Origin: CAYLLT01 sp964591605
GTDB taxonomy: Bacteria; Planctomycetota; Phycisphaerae; UBA1845; PWPN01
Reading direction: 5' to 3'
Assembly: GCA_964591605.1 (NCBI GenBank)
Contig: CAZQEN010000230.1
Span: 1 to 12,534, forward strand
Length of the DNA stretch: 12,534 nt
Shown: positions 1 through 6,673 of the stretch, piece after piece
How positions within the stretch are numbered: position 1 is the stretch's first letter
Layout: each line of letters begins with the position of its first letter
Notes under the pieces: generated by a model
Told to the model about the DNA's origin: nothing
Database searches by the model: none
The model's input: the letters and a program-made list of their open reading frames with translations, nothing else
Made by a program: the position numbers and the translations under genes

Positions 1-399
1 GGCTGCGGCGGTGGTGGGGGGGGCGTCATCATCCTGGCGTCGCTGTAGTCGATCACCAGTACCGCCGCCGGGGCCCTGATCGCCGCCGGGGGCGGCGCCG
101 GCGGAGAGAGCAACGCCACGCGCGGGCCGGGCGGCGGCGGCGGTGGCGGCATCGTTCACCTGATCGCGCCGGAGATCAACGTGGGCGCCGTCGATGTCCA
201 GGGAGGCCTGGGCGGCAATGTCGTGGGCGAGATCACCTCCAATCCCCATCAAGGGGGCGCGGGCGGGGGAGGCTCCTACGGCAACGGCGGTGACGGCGGC
301 GGCGGCGTCCCGACGGTGCCGGCCGTTCCGGGCACCGCGCTGACCGCGGGCAGCGGTATTCTGCTGCAGACGCTGGCCGACCCCGCCACGCTGTTCTGA
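1..399 (+). pseudogene. 3' end of a glycine-rich repeat protein, interrupted by an in-frame TAG
   Basis: Frame 1 reads as a low-complexity, glycine-rich protein from the first base of the window to TGA at 397-399. It contains two imperfect repeats of a glycine run, a short hydrophobic beta-strand, then a second strand ending in glycines (GGGGGGVIILASL, then later GGGGGGGIVHLIAPEI). This pattern is typical of large surface or exported glycine-rich beta-repeat proteins in planctomycetes and myxobacteria. The reading is broken by TAG at 46-48, inside the first repeat, yet the same character continues after it (SITSTAAGALIAAGGGAGG). That argues for a recent nonsense change or a sequencing error rather than the true gene end. 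A short GTG-started ORF (181-399) is possible but has no clear ribosome binding site. The 5' end lies outside the window. Function is unknown; surface location is inference. Confidence 0.55.
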
Positions 400-499
400 C
401 GAATGCCGGGCCTTGATCGCTGCGCAGCGCAGGCCGGTTGAGAGCGCGGCCGGACTCGGTCCGCACTCCACATCACGATTCGCTGCGCGGCCTGACGGT
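400..499. other. Convergent intergenic gap
   Basis: About 100 bases lie between the stop of the glycine-rich frame and the stop of the minus-strand GH84-like gene. A short palindrome, CGCTGCGCAGCG, occurs at 419-430, but there is no T-tract, so it is not a convincing intrinsic terminator. Nothing else is seen. Confidence 0.5.
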
Positions 500-2062
500 T
501 CAGCCCGGTGCATCGCGCGATGCAGCGGGGATCGTCACCCCGTCCGGCAGCATCGTCCGCAGGATCTCGACAAACCGAACCGCACGGCGATAACTCTCCG
601 CGGGTTCCCACTCCCGCGGATTCCACAGGAAGTCGGCAGCCGTGGCCAGGTAGACGAGCTCGCGCACGTCCAACCGGCTCAGGACGGCGTCCTCGGGCCC
701 CGGCTGCCCCGCGTGAATCAGTCCCGGCGTGATCAATCCCGTGTTGAAGTGCACGCCCTCGAAGAGCCGGTTCAGTTCGCGCGGAAGAAGGTCGCCGGCG
801 AACACCCGGCCGTCGGGCGTCCCGGGCACCGGCCGTGAAAACGACGACTGGACGTGAACCCCGACGCGATTGACCCAGAGGAACGGGCGTCGTCCGGCAT
901 CCTGCGTCCAGCGCTCCACGACTTCGACCGTCAGCGGTTCTTCGATCAGGGTCCTGGTACCCGTCCAGAGAGGCCAGATCTCCGCGGGCACGCGCGACAG
1001 CGTCTCCCTCAAGGCGTGTGTGGCCGGGCCCCGATAGGCCTCCCGGCCGGTCGCGGGTGGACAATACAGTACATACGCATCCGGACGGCGCTCCCGCACC
1101 GTCTTGAAGGCCAGATTGAGCACGTCCGCGATCGGCACCTCGCGGCTGCCCGGCCAGTCGTTGTAATCCACCTCGATACCGTGCGCCCCCTGGTCCATGA
1201 TCCAGCGGAGATACGCGGCATAGGCCTTGCGGTCGGCATCGGATGACAAATCGTATGCACCCTTGAGGTGATCGCTCCCTCTGGGGCCTTCCCCGCGGAA
1301 CGGACAGAAATACACGATGGATTCCAGCGTCCCGGCCCGACGAAACCGGCGGCAGAAGGTCTCGATGTTGGCGGTGAAGACAGGTCCGGGGTCTTTCGAA
1401 TTCCGGCCGTGGTACTGCAGGCCGACCTGACTGATCTTGATCAGGGGGAGGCAGCCGGTCAACCGCTCGATGAAGGAATCTGGATAGGCGGCGCTGGTCT
1501 TGACCAGGCGGTGAGCGATCTCCGGAAAATCAAGCAGCTCGCCGGCCGGGACAAACAATTCCCCGGCATCATTGGCCTCCAGAATCTGAGCCAGCGAGAC
1601 GAGTCCATAGAACAGGCCCCAATCGTCCGCCGCCTCGACCGTGACGCGGGGCCCAGACGAGGGCGAAGCCGCGACGATGAGACGATACGCCTGGCGGAGG
1701 CGGCTCGGTTCGAGCTTGAACCGCACCCCGTGACGCTGGAACGCGTCGGCCATCGCCTGTTGTCCGCAGTGGGCAAGGCGAACCGTCGCACTGTCGGGCG
1801 CCGCCAGGGTCAGTTCATGGCCCAGCGCGGCCACGCGCCGCCTGACGAGTTTCAGTCCTTCCGCCACCGGCCCCTCGCGCCCTTCCAAGGCGCTCACGCT
1901 GACCGACTCGGCTTTTCCGGCCAGCTTGACGGGCGTACCGCTGAGCTTCTCAATGACCGGACGCGGCAGAACCCCTGCGCCTCCTCGCGCAGAGGGCGCC
2001 CCCACAACGAACAAACCGTTACCGCACGTCAGAAAGAGAACGATGCATTTGATCAGGCGCAC
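500..2062 (-). CDS. Exported GH84-like beta-N-acetylglucosaminidase homologue with altered active-site motifs
   Basis: The product is 520 residues. Residues 1-21 form a signal peptide (basic start, then KCIVLFLTCGNGLFVV). Residues about 85-185 resemble the alpha/beta domain that precedes GH20/GH84 barrels (AYRLIV at 125, DDWGLFYGLVSLAQIL at 146-161, LLDFPEIAHR at 176-185). Residues about 186-505 match the GH84 barrel: VLYCPP at 331-336, WTG at 366-368, LWVN at 395-398 and ADFLWNP at 476-482. Known GH84 enzymes carry two adjacent catalytic Asp in a DDI motif. The ungapped counterpart here is YNDW at 300-303, so the first Asp is Asn301 and only Asp302 is kept. The family's EGFYG motif is also missing, replaced by KTSAAY at 188-193. 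Family membership is fairly secure; hexosaminidase activity is not. The GTG start at 2062 is favoured because GAGG lies 8 nt upstream and the signal peptide begins at once. Confidence 0.7.
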   Translation of the reverse strand: MRLIKCIVLFLTCGNGLFVVGAPSARGGAGVLPRPVIEKLSGTPVKLAGKAESVSVSALEGREGPVAEGLKLVRRRVAALGHELTLAAPDSATVRLAHCGQQAMADAFQRHGVRFKLEPSRLRQAYRLIVAASPSSGPRVTVEAADDWGLFYGLVSLAQILEANDAGELFVPAGELLDFPEIAHRLVKTSAAYPDSFIERLTGCLPLIKISQVGLQYHGRNSKDPGPVFTANIETFCRRFRRAGTLESIVYFCPFRGEGPRGSDHLKGAYDLSSDADRKAYAAYLRWIMDQGAHGIEVDYNDWPGSREVPIADVLNLAFKTVRERRPDAYVLYCPPATGREAYRGPATHALRETLSRVPAEIWPLWTGTRTLIEEPLTVEVVERWTQDAGRRPFLWVNRVGVHVQSSFSRPVPGTPDGRVFAGDLLPRELNRLFEGVHFNTGLITPGLIHAGQPGPEDAVLSRLDVRELVYLATAADFLWNPREWEPAESYRRAVRFVEILRTMLPDGVTIPAASRDAPG

Positions 2063-2070
2063 AGCAGTAT

Positions 2071-2074
2071 CCTC
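2071..2074 (-). promoter_or_regulatory. Ribosome binding site of the GH84-like gene
   Basis: GAGG on the minus strand sits 8 nt before the GTG at 2062. It supports this non-ATG start, which also places the signal peptide at the very N-terminus. Confidence 0.5.
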
Positions 2075-2144
2075 GTCAGGTCCGAGTGCAGCATTCTCTT
2101 GAACTGTTGTTCGCCACGCAACCGATTCTGAAATGCACGCCCGA

Positions 2145-2193
2145 CTGACGGAGCAGCGTCAGATTTGCACATCCTGACCGCCGATATCATACT
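2145..2193 (+). promoter_or_regulatory. Possible promoter and operator between the divergent GH84-like and cupredoxin genes
   Basis: The 264-bp divergent intergenic region contains an inverted repeat, CTGACG-N6-CGTCAG (2145-2162). Next to it is a weak sigma-70-like pair: TTGCAC at 2165-2170 and CATACT at 2188-2193, spaced by 17 nt, on the plus strand. The matches to consensus are modest (3 of 6 and 4 of 6). The inverted repeat abutting the -35 box is what makes the site worth recording. Regulation is inferred. Confidence 0.25.
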
Positions 2194-2314
2194 TCCAGGC
2201 AGAGAGTCGGGGCGGCTCGTGCTCACATCGGGCAGCCGGATCAGTCCTGCGCCACCGCAGCATCGAGCACCGACTCCCGTGCCCCGGGTGAATCTCACCG
2301 CGGCCAGTCGCCGC

Positions 2315-2320
2315 AGGAGG
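2315..2320 (+). promoter_or_regulatory. Strong Shine-Dalgarno that fixes the cupredoxin start
   Basis: AGGAGG is followed 6 nt later by GTG at 2327. This favours GTG 2327 over the in-frame ATG at 2348, which has no well-spaced site, and over an upstream ATG at 2165. Confidence 0.65.
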
Positions 2321-2326
2321 AAAGGG

Positions 2327-2734
2327 GTGGGTTCCAGACTCACACAGATGCGGTCCGCCGCTCAGACCTGCGTCGTCTTCGCATCGGCAATGGTGCTGCC
2401 GGGTACGTTTTCAGCCTGCGGCCCCAACGATGGAGGCGGTGCACCGGACCCCTTCGTCGAGGTGTCGATCCAGAACTCGGCCATCCAACCCAGGGAGATC
2501 ACGATCACCCGGGGCCAGACCGTGCGCTGGTCGAACGATGACCCGGTGTTTCACACTGTGACCAGCGGCAATCCGGGCGATCCCGATGCGGGCGCCCTGT
2601 TCGACTCGGACGACCTGCTCCCCTTCGACAACTTCACCTTCCAGTTCAACGACGTCGGCGAGTTCGTTTACCACTCGAGGCTCGACATCGGCCGCCCCGG
2701 CATGGTAGGCGCCAAGATCATCGTGACCGAGTAA
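2327..2734 (+). CDS. Small lipoprotein with a cupredoxin fold and an altered copper site
   Basis: The product is 135 residues from GTG 2327. Residues 1-31 look like a lipoprotein signal: basic start, hydrophobic stretch, then TFSAC with lipidation predicted at Cys31. Residues about 43-135 follow the plastocyanin-like pattern IQPREITITRGQTVRWSN, DPVFHTVTSG, a Phe/Asp-rich loop, GEFVYHS, and GMVGAKIIV. Copper proteins of this type use His, Cys, His and Met. His76 and Met126 are kept. The usual Y-H-C-x-x-H segment reads Y115-H116-S117-R-L-D120, so Cys is Ser and the second His is Asp, with about three extra residues before GM. Classical type-1 blue copper binding is therefore unlikely. It may bind another metal, bind copper differently through His76/His116/Met126, or be structural. 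It is probably anchored facing the periplasm. It stands alone and does not overlap its neighbours. Confidence 0.7.
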   Translation: MGSRLTQMRSAAQTCVVFASAMVLPGTFSACGPNDGGGAPDPFVEVSIQNSAIQPREITITRGQTVRWSNDDPVFHTVTSGNPGDPDAGALFDSDDLLPFDNFTFQFNDVGEFVYHSRLDIGRPGMVGAKIIVTE

Positions 2735-2791
2735 GAGCAGACCGCACGGCTTATCCTGCGAAAACGCATTGACGGCGCGCACCCTTACGGC

Positions 2792-2928
2792 TAAGTATGA
2801 ACGCAGAATGATTGACACTCTCGAACAGGGTGGCATGGGCAGCGTACTCGCTGCCCGTGTTTCCTGCGCACGGGCAATGAGTACATTGCCCATGCCACCC
2901 CGGATGAATCTTTCTGCGTTCCTGCTTA
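2792..2928. repeat. 137-bp nested palindromic element (MITE- or REP-like)
   Basis: The segment folds on itself in layers: TAAG (2792-2795) with CTTA (2925-2928); a 15-nt arm at 2799-2813 with 2907-2921 (one mismatch); GGGTGGCATGGGC (2828-2840) with GCCCATGCCACCC (2888-2900), perfect over 13 nt; TACTC with GAGTA; and GCCCGTG (2853-2859) with CACGGGC (2869-2875) around a 9-nt loop. No protein is encoded. Similar GGTGGCATGGGCA-type palindromes are, from memory, widespread in planctomycete intergenic DNA. It lies in the leader region of the 1061-residue gene. Confidence 0.75.
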
Positions 2929-2996
2929 AGGTCTCTATGATTGTGTCCGAACGGGGACCCGCCTCTGCGCGGTCTGCGACGAGCTCATCTCAACAC

Positions 2997-3001
2997 GGAG
3001 G
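2997..3001 (+). promoter_or_regulatory. Shine-Dalgarno that fixes the start of the 1061-residue protein
   Basis: GGAGG lies 7 nt before GTG at 3009, and a signal peptide begins exactly there. The frame is open back to about 2769, but that extension runs through the palindrome at 2792-2928 and is rejected. Confidence 0.7.
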
Positions 3002-3008
3002 ACCCATC

Positions 3009-6000
3009 GTGCGAAAACTCGGAGTGTGGGCCACAGCCTGGTGCTGTGCGACCGTCAGCATCGTTTCGGCACAGACAGTTTCCAACCAGCCCAGTACAGC
3101 GCCGGCAGGCAATGGTAACTCAGTGATCATCCGCTGGCCCGACCTCAAGCCCGAAGGCAAGCCCGGCGCACCCGAAAAATTCACCGCCCGTTTCGCACCC
3201 GAATCACTGATCGGCTTTCTCCGCGCCAACACCGAGCGTCTTCCGCTGCCCATGCGCCCGCCCTCCGAGCAGGAGGCCACGGTGACCGCGCTCGAAAAGA
3301 TCGACATGGGCGAACTGCTCGATGTGGTGAAGGAAGATCTGGCCAGGGTCCTCGCCGACCGGCTCAACCTGGAGCAGGGCAGCATCCTCCAGGCGGTTCC
3401 GCCGGAACGTCAGCTCAGGATCAGCCTCGACGAGATTAAGAACGAGCCTTACGTCGGACCGCAGTACCAGGTGACCGGTCTGCTCGTACAGAACGTCACC
3501 GAGGACGAATACGTCACCATCGCGCTCTATCTCATGGAGCGGGCGCGCCAGCTCATGCAGACCGGAGACCCGGTGTATGACCGCACGCATCCGGACCATC
3601 TCCGCGCCGTGGCCGAGAAGGCGGTCGCCCAGATCAAGGCGCAACACGAGAAAGACCTCCTCACCGAGAAGGAAAAGCAGGACGCCCGCAAACGCATCGG
3701 CGAGATGCTGGGCGGCTACAACGCCTCCACCGGCAAGTTTGACCACGACCCCCAGTGGGTCAAGGAATCGCGGCGCTTCTCGTACGTCGTGAACGCCAAG
3801 ACCGGGCAGTTCATCGATCGCCTGAGGCCGGTGGTCGAGCGGATCAACCGCGAAATCGAACTGACCGGATTCCCCGGCCCTACCCCTCTGGACAAGCCCG
3901 GCATCCACTTCGATCCGAGTCTGGGCGATGTGGAGGTCGTGCTCCCCAAGCAGATGGTCAAGGACTTCCTCGCCGAGACGGACGCCCTCGAACAGCGCAT
4001 GGCCGAGAAGCTCATGATCAGCATTGAGGCGGTGCGTCTGACCGACCGGGATATCGTCGACGGGGCCGTCGCCGCCCGGATGAATGCGGTGCTGCACGGC
4101 GTCCACAACGTGGACCGGGGCTACAGCGATCGCGGCATTCTGCGACGATACGGCATCAACGCCCTGACCGCGATTGCCAACCAGCAGCTCCAGATCAACC
4201 AGCTCAACAGCGTGGCCACCGGAGCATGGCCGTCCGCCACGCCTCTCGTCGGTCTCGAGCCCGTGCCCCTGCCGCCGCTGGAATACACCCGGAATTACAC
4301 AGCCGTCGGGACCAACTTCTCCGTCGGTTCGGACCCCATCTTCTTTGATGGACGCGAGCAGACATTCGGCTTCACTTACGTCGATCCCAACGGGGTGAAG
4401 CACGTGATCGGCGTGGACATCGTCGACAGCCTGCGCAAGTACTGGAACCGCATCGAGCGCAACCTGATCGTCCACAAAATCAAGAAGGACCCGACCGTCC
4501 CGCCGACGAAGTTCACCGTCCCGGTCGGGCCGAGCGCCAACACCTTCGACGGGCTGGCGGCCCTCATCTCCCAGGAGGATCAGAATCTCATCGTCGCCAC
4601 AGGGACCGGGGCGATCAGCCAGATCAGCGCCAAGGCGGGAACCTGGCTGGTCATTCAGGATTTTCAGATCACCCCCGTGCCCGGCTCCTCCACCTCGCTC
4701 AGCGAAGATGAGATCGACCATCTCCGGCACCAGACGATGCTGACGATGCTTCTGCGCGACCCCAGCACCAGTCTTGAGGACAAATGCGCACTGCTGGAAT
4801 CGGGAACAATGGACAATCTCAAGAACCTTCTGGGCCAGCAGTTCGCCAGACGGATCAATCAACGCATCATCAACTCGCCGCATTCGCGGACTTACGGGGC
4901 GGCGTTTGACAGCCGTTTCACCGAAGTCCTCGAGAGCGCGGTGGTCAAGAAGAAGGAAGAGAACTCGGTCATCGCCCTGACCTTTTACTCGAGCCAGGGC
5001 AATATCATTCAGTCTCCGGGGGCCACCCAGCTCGGCTCGGCCAACGACCTGACCGCCCTGACCACAGAGCTTCGGCCCAACACGGTGACGCCGATCTCGT
5101 CCTTCGTGCTCAAGACGCTCGAGAACACCGAGAGCACATCCCCCCTGCTCGGCATCAACAAGGGCGAATCCTCCGACGAATCCAAGACGATGGCCCACCT
5201 CCTCGTGCGGACGCGGTTCCCCACGGCCGAGCGCGAGCGGCATGACCTCGAGGAGGGTCGTCAACTGGGCTATTTCAAGTTGCCTCTCGAACGGGACCCG
5301 CTCAGCTCAACCAGCCTGCCGTTCCTGTCGAGTTCCGAGCATCCGCTCGAGCGGCTCGCCTCATTCCGGGTGGGGGCGATGTTCGACTCCCTCCAGGCCG
5401 GCAAGATCCGGCGGATGCTCAGCCCCTTCCAGCCCAACGTGCTCAACGGCACCATCAGCGAAGGCACGTGGCGGACGGCCATGACCCGGCTTCTGCTGAA
5501 TCTCAAGATGATCGGAGACTCTCCCACCAGCGATGTGACGCTCGCCCCGCGTTACCGCGAACGGTTCATCCTCGAGGTCCGCTCTCTCCTCGAATATGAC
5601 CCCGATTTCTTCGATCAGCAGAACATCGCCCTGGTCAACATGGATCAGTGGAACGATGCCGACCGCATCGTCCTGGCCCTCAACAACAGCCCCTCGCGCT
5701 TCGCCCTCGATCGTCTCGTCAAGATGATCGATGAGCTGGGCGGCCTGCTCATCACGGATGAATACGTCAATGAGTATCTGGCCCGCGCCAGCTACCGCTT
5801 CATGAAGGGCCACCGCCTCGAGCCGCTCAGCGAAGAGGACGTCCGCAACATCCGCCGCGACGTGGCCAATCACTTCCTGCGGCAGGCGCAGGCCTACGGC
5901 GACGCTTTCCTGGAGGCCACGTCCATGATCTTCGGACTGGGCTCTTACCGGGCCACGAACGAGGCGGACCTCAACAAGGCCCCGCTCGGCTGCCTCAAGA

Positions 6001-6194
6001 ACCTCGTGGTGTTCGACCGCAGCGCGTGGGCCGGCACTCATTCACCGGAAGCCCAGGCTGCCCACGAGCAGTTCATCGCCCTCAAGAACGGTGGAGTCAA
6101 GGGCGAGCTGTTCGAAAAGTCCCTGCTCGTGGTGCAGGACATGGACAGCGACTACCGCCAGTTTGTTGTCCGCGGTGATGACATCATTCCCTGA
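3009..6194 (+). CDS. Large exported protein of unknown function (1061 residues)
   Basis: I do not recognise this family. From GTG 3009 the product opens with a clear signal peptide (KLGVWATAWCCATVSIVSA, predicted cleavage before QTVSNQ), so it is exported. No later membrane segment is obvious. A charged helical region spans about residues 195-285 (AVAQIKAQHEKDLLTEKEKQ), followed by helix-rich sequence to about 405. A beta-rich, aromatic section follows at about 415-480 (YTAVGTNFSVGSDPIFFDG). Residues about 645-720 are Ser/Thr-rich (SVIALTFYSSQGNIIQSPG). The C-terminus is helical and acidic (LSEEDVRNIRRDVANHFLRQ near 940) and ends in RGDDIIP. Cysteines are scarce after the signal peptide. A few stretches recall secretin-like sequences, but not enough to name it. 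A 35-residue membrane peptide follows 53 nt downstream and may be cotranscribed. Confidence 0.85.
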   Translation: MRKLGVWATAWCCATVSIVSAQTVSNQPSTAPAGNGNSVIIRWPDLKPEGKPGAPEKFTARFAPESLIGFLRANTERLPLPMRPPSEQEATVTALEKIDMGELLDVVKEDLARVLADRLNLEQGSILQAVPPERQLRISLDEIKNEPYVGPQYQVTGLLVQNVTEDEYVTIALYLMERARQLMQTGDPVYDRTHPDHLRAVAEKAVAQIKAQHEKDLLTEKEKQDARKRIGEMLGGYNASTGKFDHDPQWVKESRRFSYVVNAKTGQFIDRLRPVVERINREIELTGFPGPTPLDKPGIHFDPSLGDVEVVLPKQMVKDFLAETDALEQRMAEKLMISIEAVRLTDRDIVDGAVAARMNAVLHGVHNVDRGYSDRGILRRYGINALTAIANQQLQINQLNSVATGAWPSATPLVGLEPVPLPPLEYTRNYTAVGTNFSVGSDPIFFDGREQTFGFTYVDPNGVKHVIGVDIVDSLRKYWNRIERNLIVHKIKKDPTVPPTKFTVPVGPSANTFDGLAALISQEDQNLIVATGTGAISQISAKAGTWLVIQDFQITPVPGSSTSLSEDEIDHLRHQTMLTMLLRDPSTSLEDKCALLESGTMDNLKNLLGQQFARRINQRIINSPHSRTYGAAFDSRFTEVLESAVVKKKEENSVIALTFYSSQGNIIQSPGATQLGSANDLTALTTELRPNTVTPISSFVLKTLENTESTSPLLGINKGESSDESKTMAHLLVRTRFPTAERERHDLEEGRQLGYFKLPLERDPLSSTSLPFLSSSEHPLERLASFRVGAMFDSLQAGKIRRMLSPFQPNVLNGTISEGTWRTAMTRLLLNLKMIGDSPTSDVTLAPRYRERFILEVRSLLEYDPDFFDQQNIALVNMDQWNDADRIVLALNNSPSRFALDRLVKMIDELGGLLITDEYVNEYLARASYRFMKGHRLEPLSEEDVRNIRRDVANHFLRQAQAYGDAFLEATSMIFGLGSYRATNEADLNKAPLGCLKNLVVFDRSAWAGTHSPEAQAAHEQFIALKNGGVKGELFEKSLLVVQDMDSDYRQFVVRGDDIIP

Positions 6195-6235
6195 CGACGG
6201 GTTATGTTCTTTGAAGTGAGTACCCGACAATCGGA

Positions 6236-6240
6236 AAGGA
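6236..6240 (+). promoter_or_regulatory. Ribosome binding site of the 35-residue ORF
   Basis: AAGGA, within GGAAAGGA at 6233-6240, lies 7 nt before ATG 6248. It is the main evidence that this very short frame is translated. Confidence 0.6.
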
Positions 6241-6247
6241 TCGCACG

Positions 6248-6355
6248 ATGATCATGATCATTCTCGACTTTCTCAGCTTCATCACGGTGGGCCTGCTGAC
6301 CATCCCGGCCTGGCTGAACTTCCTTGCCGATTCGCTGGCCAGTCTGGGTCAGTGA
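6248..6355 (+). CDS. Small hydrophobic membrane peptide (35 residues), unknown function
   Basis: ATG 6248 to TGA 6353-6355 encodes a 35-residue peptide with one predicted membrane helix over about residues 2-27 (IMIILDFLSFITVGLLTIP), followed by a short polar tail ending in SLGQ. It has a well-placed Shine-Dalgarno and follows the 1061-residue gene by 53 nt without an intervening terminator, so the two are probably cotranscribed. The first 14 coding bases, ATGATCATGATCAT (6248-6261), form a perfect palindrome covering the start codon and a second in-frame ATG, which could influence initiation. I recognise no family. It could be a membrane partner of the upstream protein, a leader-type peptide or a stand-alone small membrane protein. 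Frame, ribosome site and hydrophobicity support coding; homology has not been tested. Confidence 0.55.
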   Translation: MIMIILDFLSFITVGLLTIPAWLNFLADSLASLGQ

Positions 6356-6379
6356 CGCCAGTGAGGCGGACGTGCAGTC

Positions 6380-6401
6380 GGCGGGCAACCAGAAGCCCGC
6401 C
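6380..6401 (+). terminator. Possible hairpin terminator after the 35-residue ORF
   Basis: GGCGGGC (6380-6386) pairs with GCCCGCC (6395-6401) around an 8-nt loop, 25 nt after the stop. The stem is strong, but no T-tract follows, so intrinsic termination is uncertain. Confidence 0.3.
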
Positions 6402-6424
6402 TGGGGCGGGGTGCGATCGCGATT

Positions 6425-6487
6425 GAAGAGCGGATCTTCGTGCGGCGGCATCGGGTCGCGGGGCTGTTCCCCGCGCCCGCGCTCTTC
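6425..6487. repeat. 63-bp inverted repeat with an inner GC hairpin
   Basis: Outer arms GAAGAGCG (6425-6432) and CGCTCTTC (6480-6487) are perfectly complementary. Inside lies CGCGGGG-CTGTT-CCCCGCG (6457-6475), a 7-bp stem with a 5-nt loop. It sits in the gene-free stretch 6356-6673 between the membrane peptide and the porin stop. Confidence 0.55.
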
Positions 6488-6520
6488 CTGATCAGCGGAC
6501 TTGGGCTCGCTTGATGAAAC

Positions 6521-6643
6521 CTGCAACGCTGGTCAACCGTGAATCACCCCGAGAATGGCCGCGAAAAGGCACAAGAATCGCAGGAGAATTCTCCTTTTGC
6601 GCCTTTTGTGCCTCTTCGCGGCAATTTCCCGTCGGCGTTGCAG
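6521..6643. repeat. 123-bp palindromic element downstream of the porin gene
   Basis: CTGCAACGC (6521-6529) pairs with GCGTTGCAG (6635-6643). A 17-nt arm at 6558-6574 (core GAAAAGGCACAA) pairs with 6606-6622 with one mismatch. AGGAGAATTCTCCT at 6582-6595 is a perfect 14-nt palindrome near the centre. From memory, AGGCACAA/TTGTGCCT palindromes of this type are dispersed in many environmental bacterial genomes and create spurious ORFs. Its position about 30 bp past the porin stop also makes it a candidate 3' end for that transcript. Confidence 0.65.
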
Positions 6644-6673
6644 TTGTCAGATGAGCCATACCCGTGCTGCAGG

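Noticed and set aside
1268..2131. 287-residue open frame on the plus strand
   Set aside because: It is antisense to the GH84-like gene, which has a signal peptide and recognisable motifs on the other strand.
2769..3008. N-terminal extension of the 1061-residue ORF
   Set aside because: It is encoded by the palindrome at 2792-2928 and precedes a well-placed Shine-Dalgarno and signal peptide at 3009, so it is unlikely to be translated.
3204..5264. 686-residue open frame on the minus strand
   Set aside because: It lies opposite the 1061-residue gene, is rich in Asp/Gly/Val/Arg in the way antisense frames of GC-rich genes are, and has no signal or domain.
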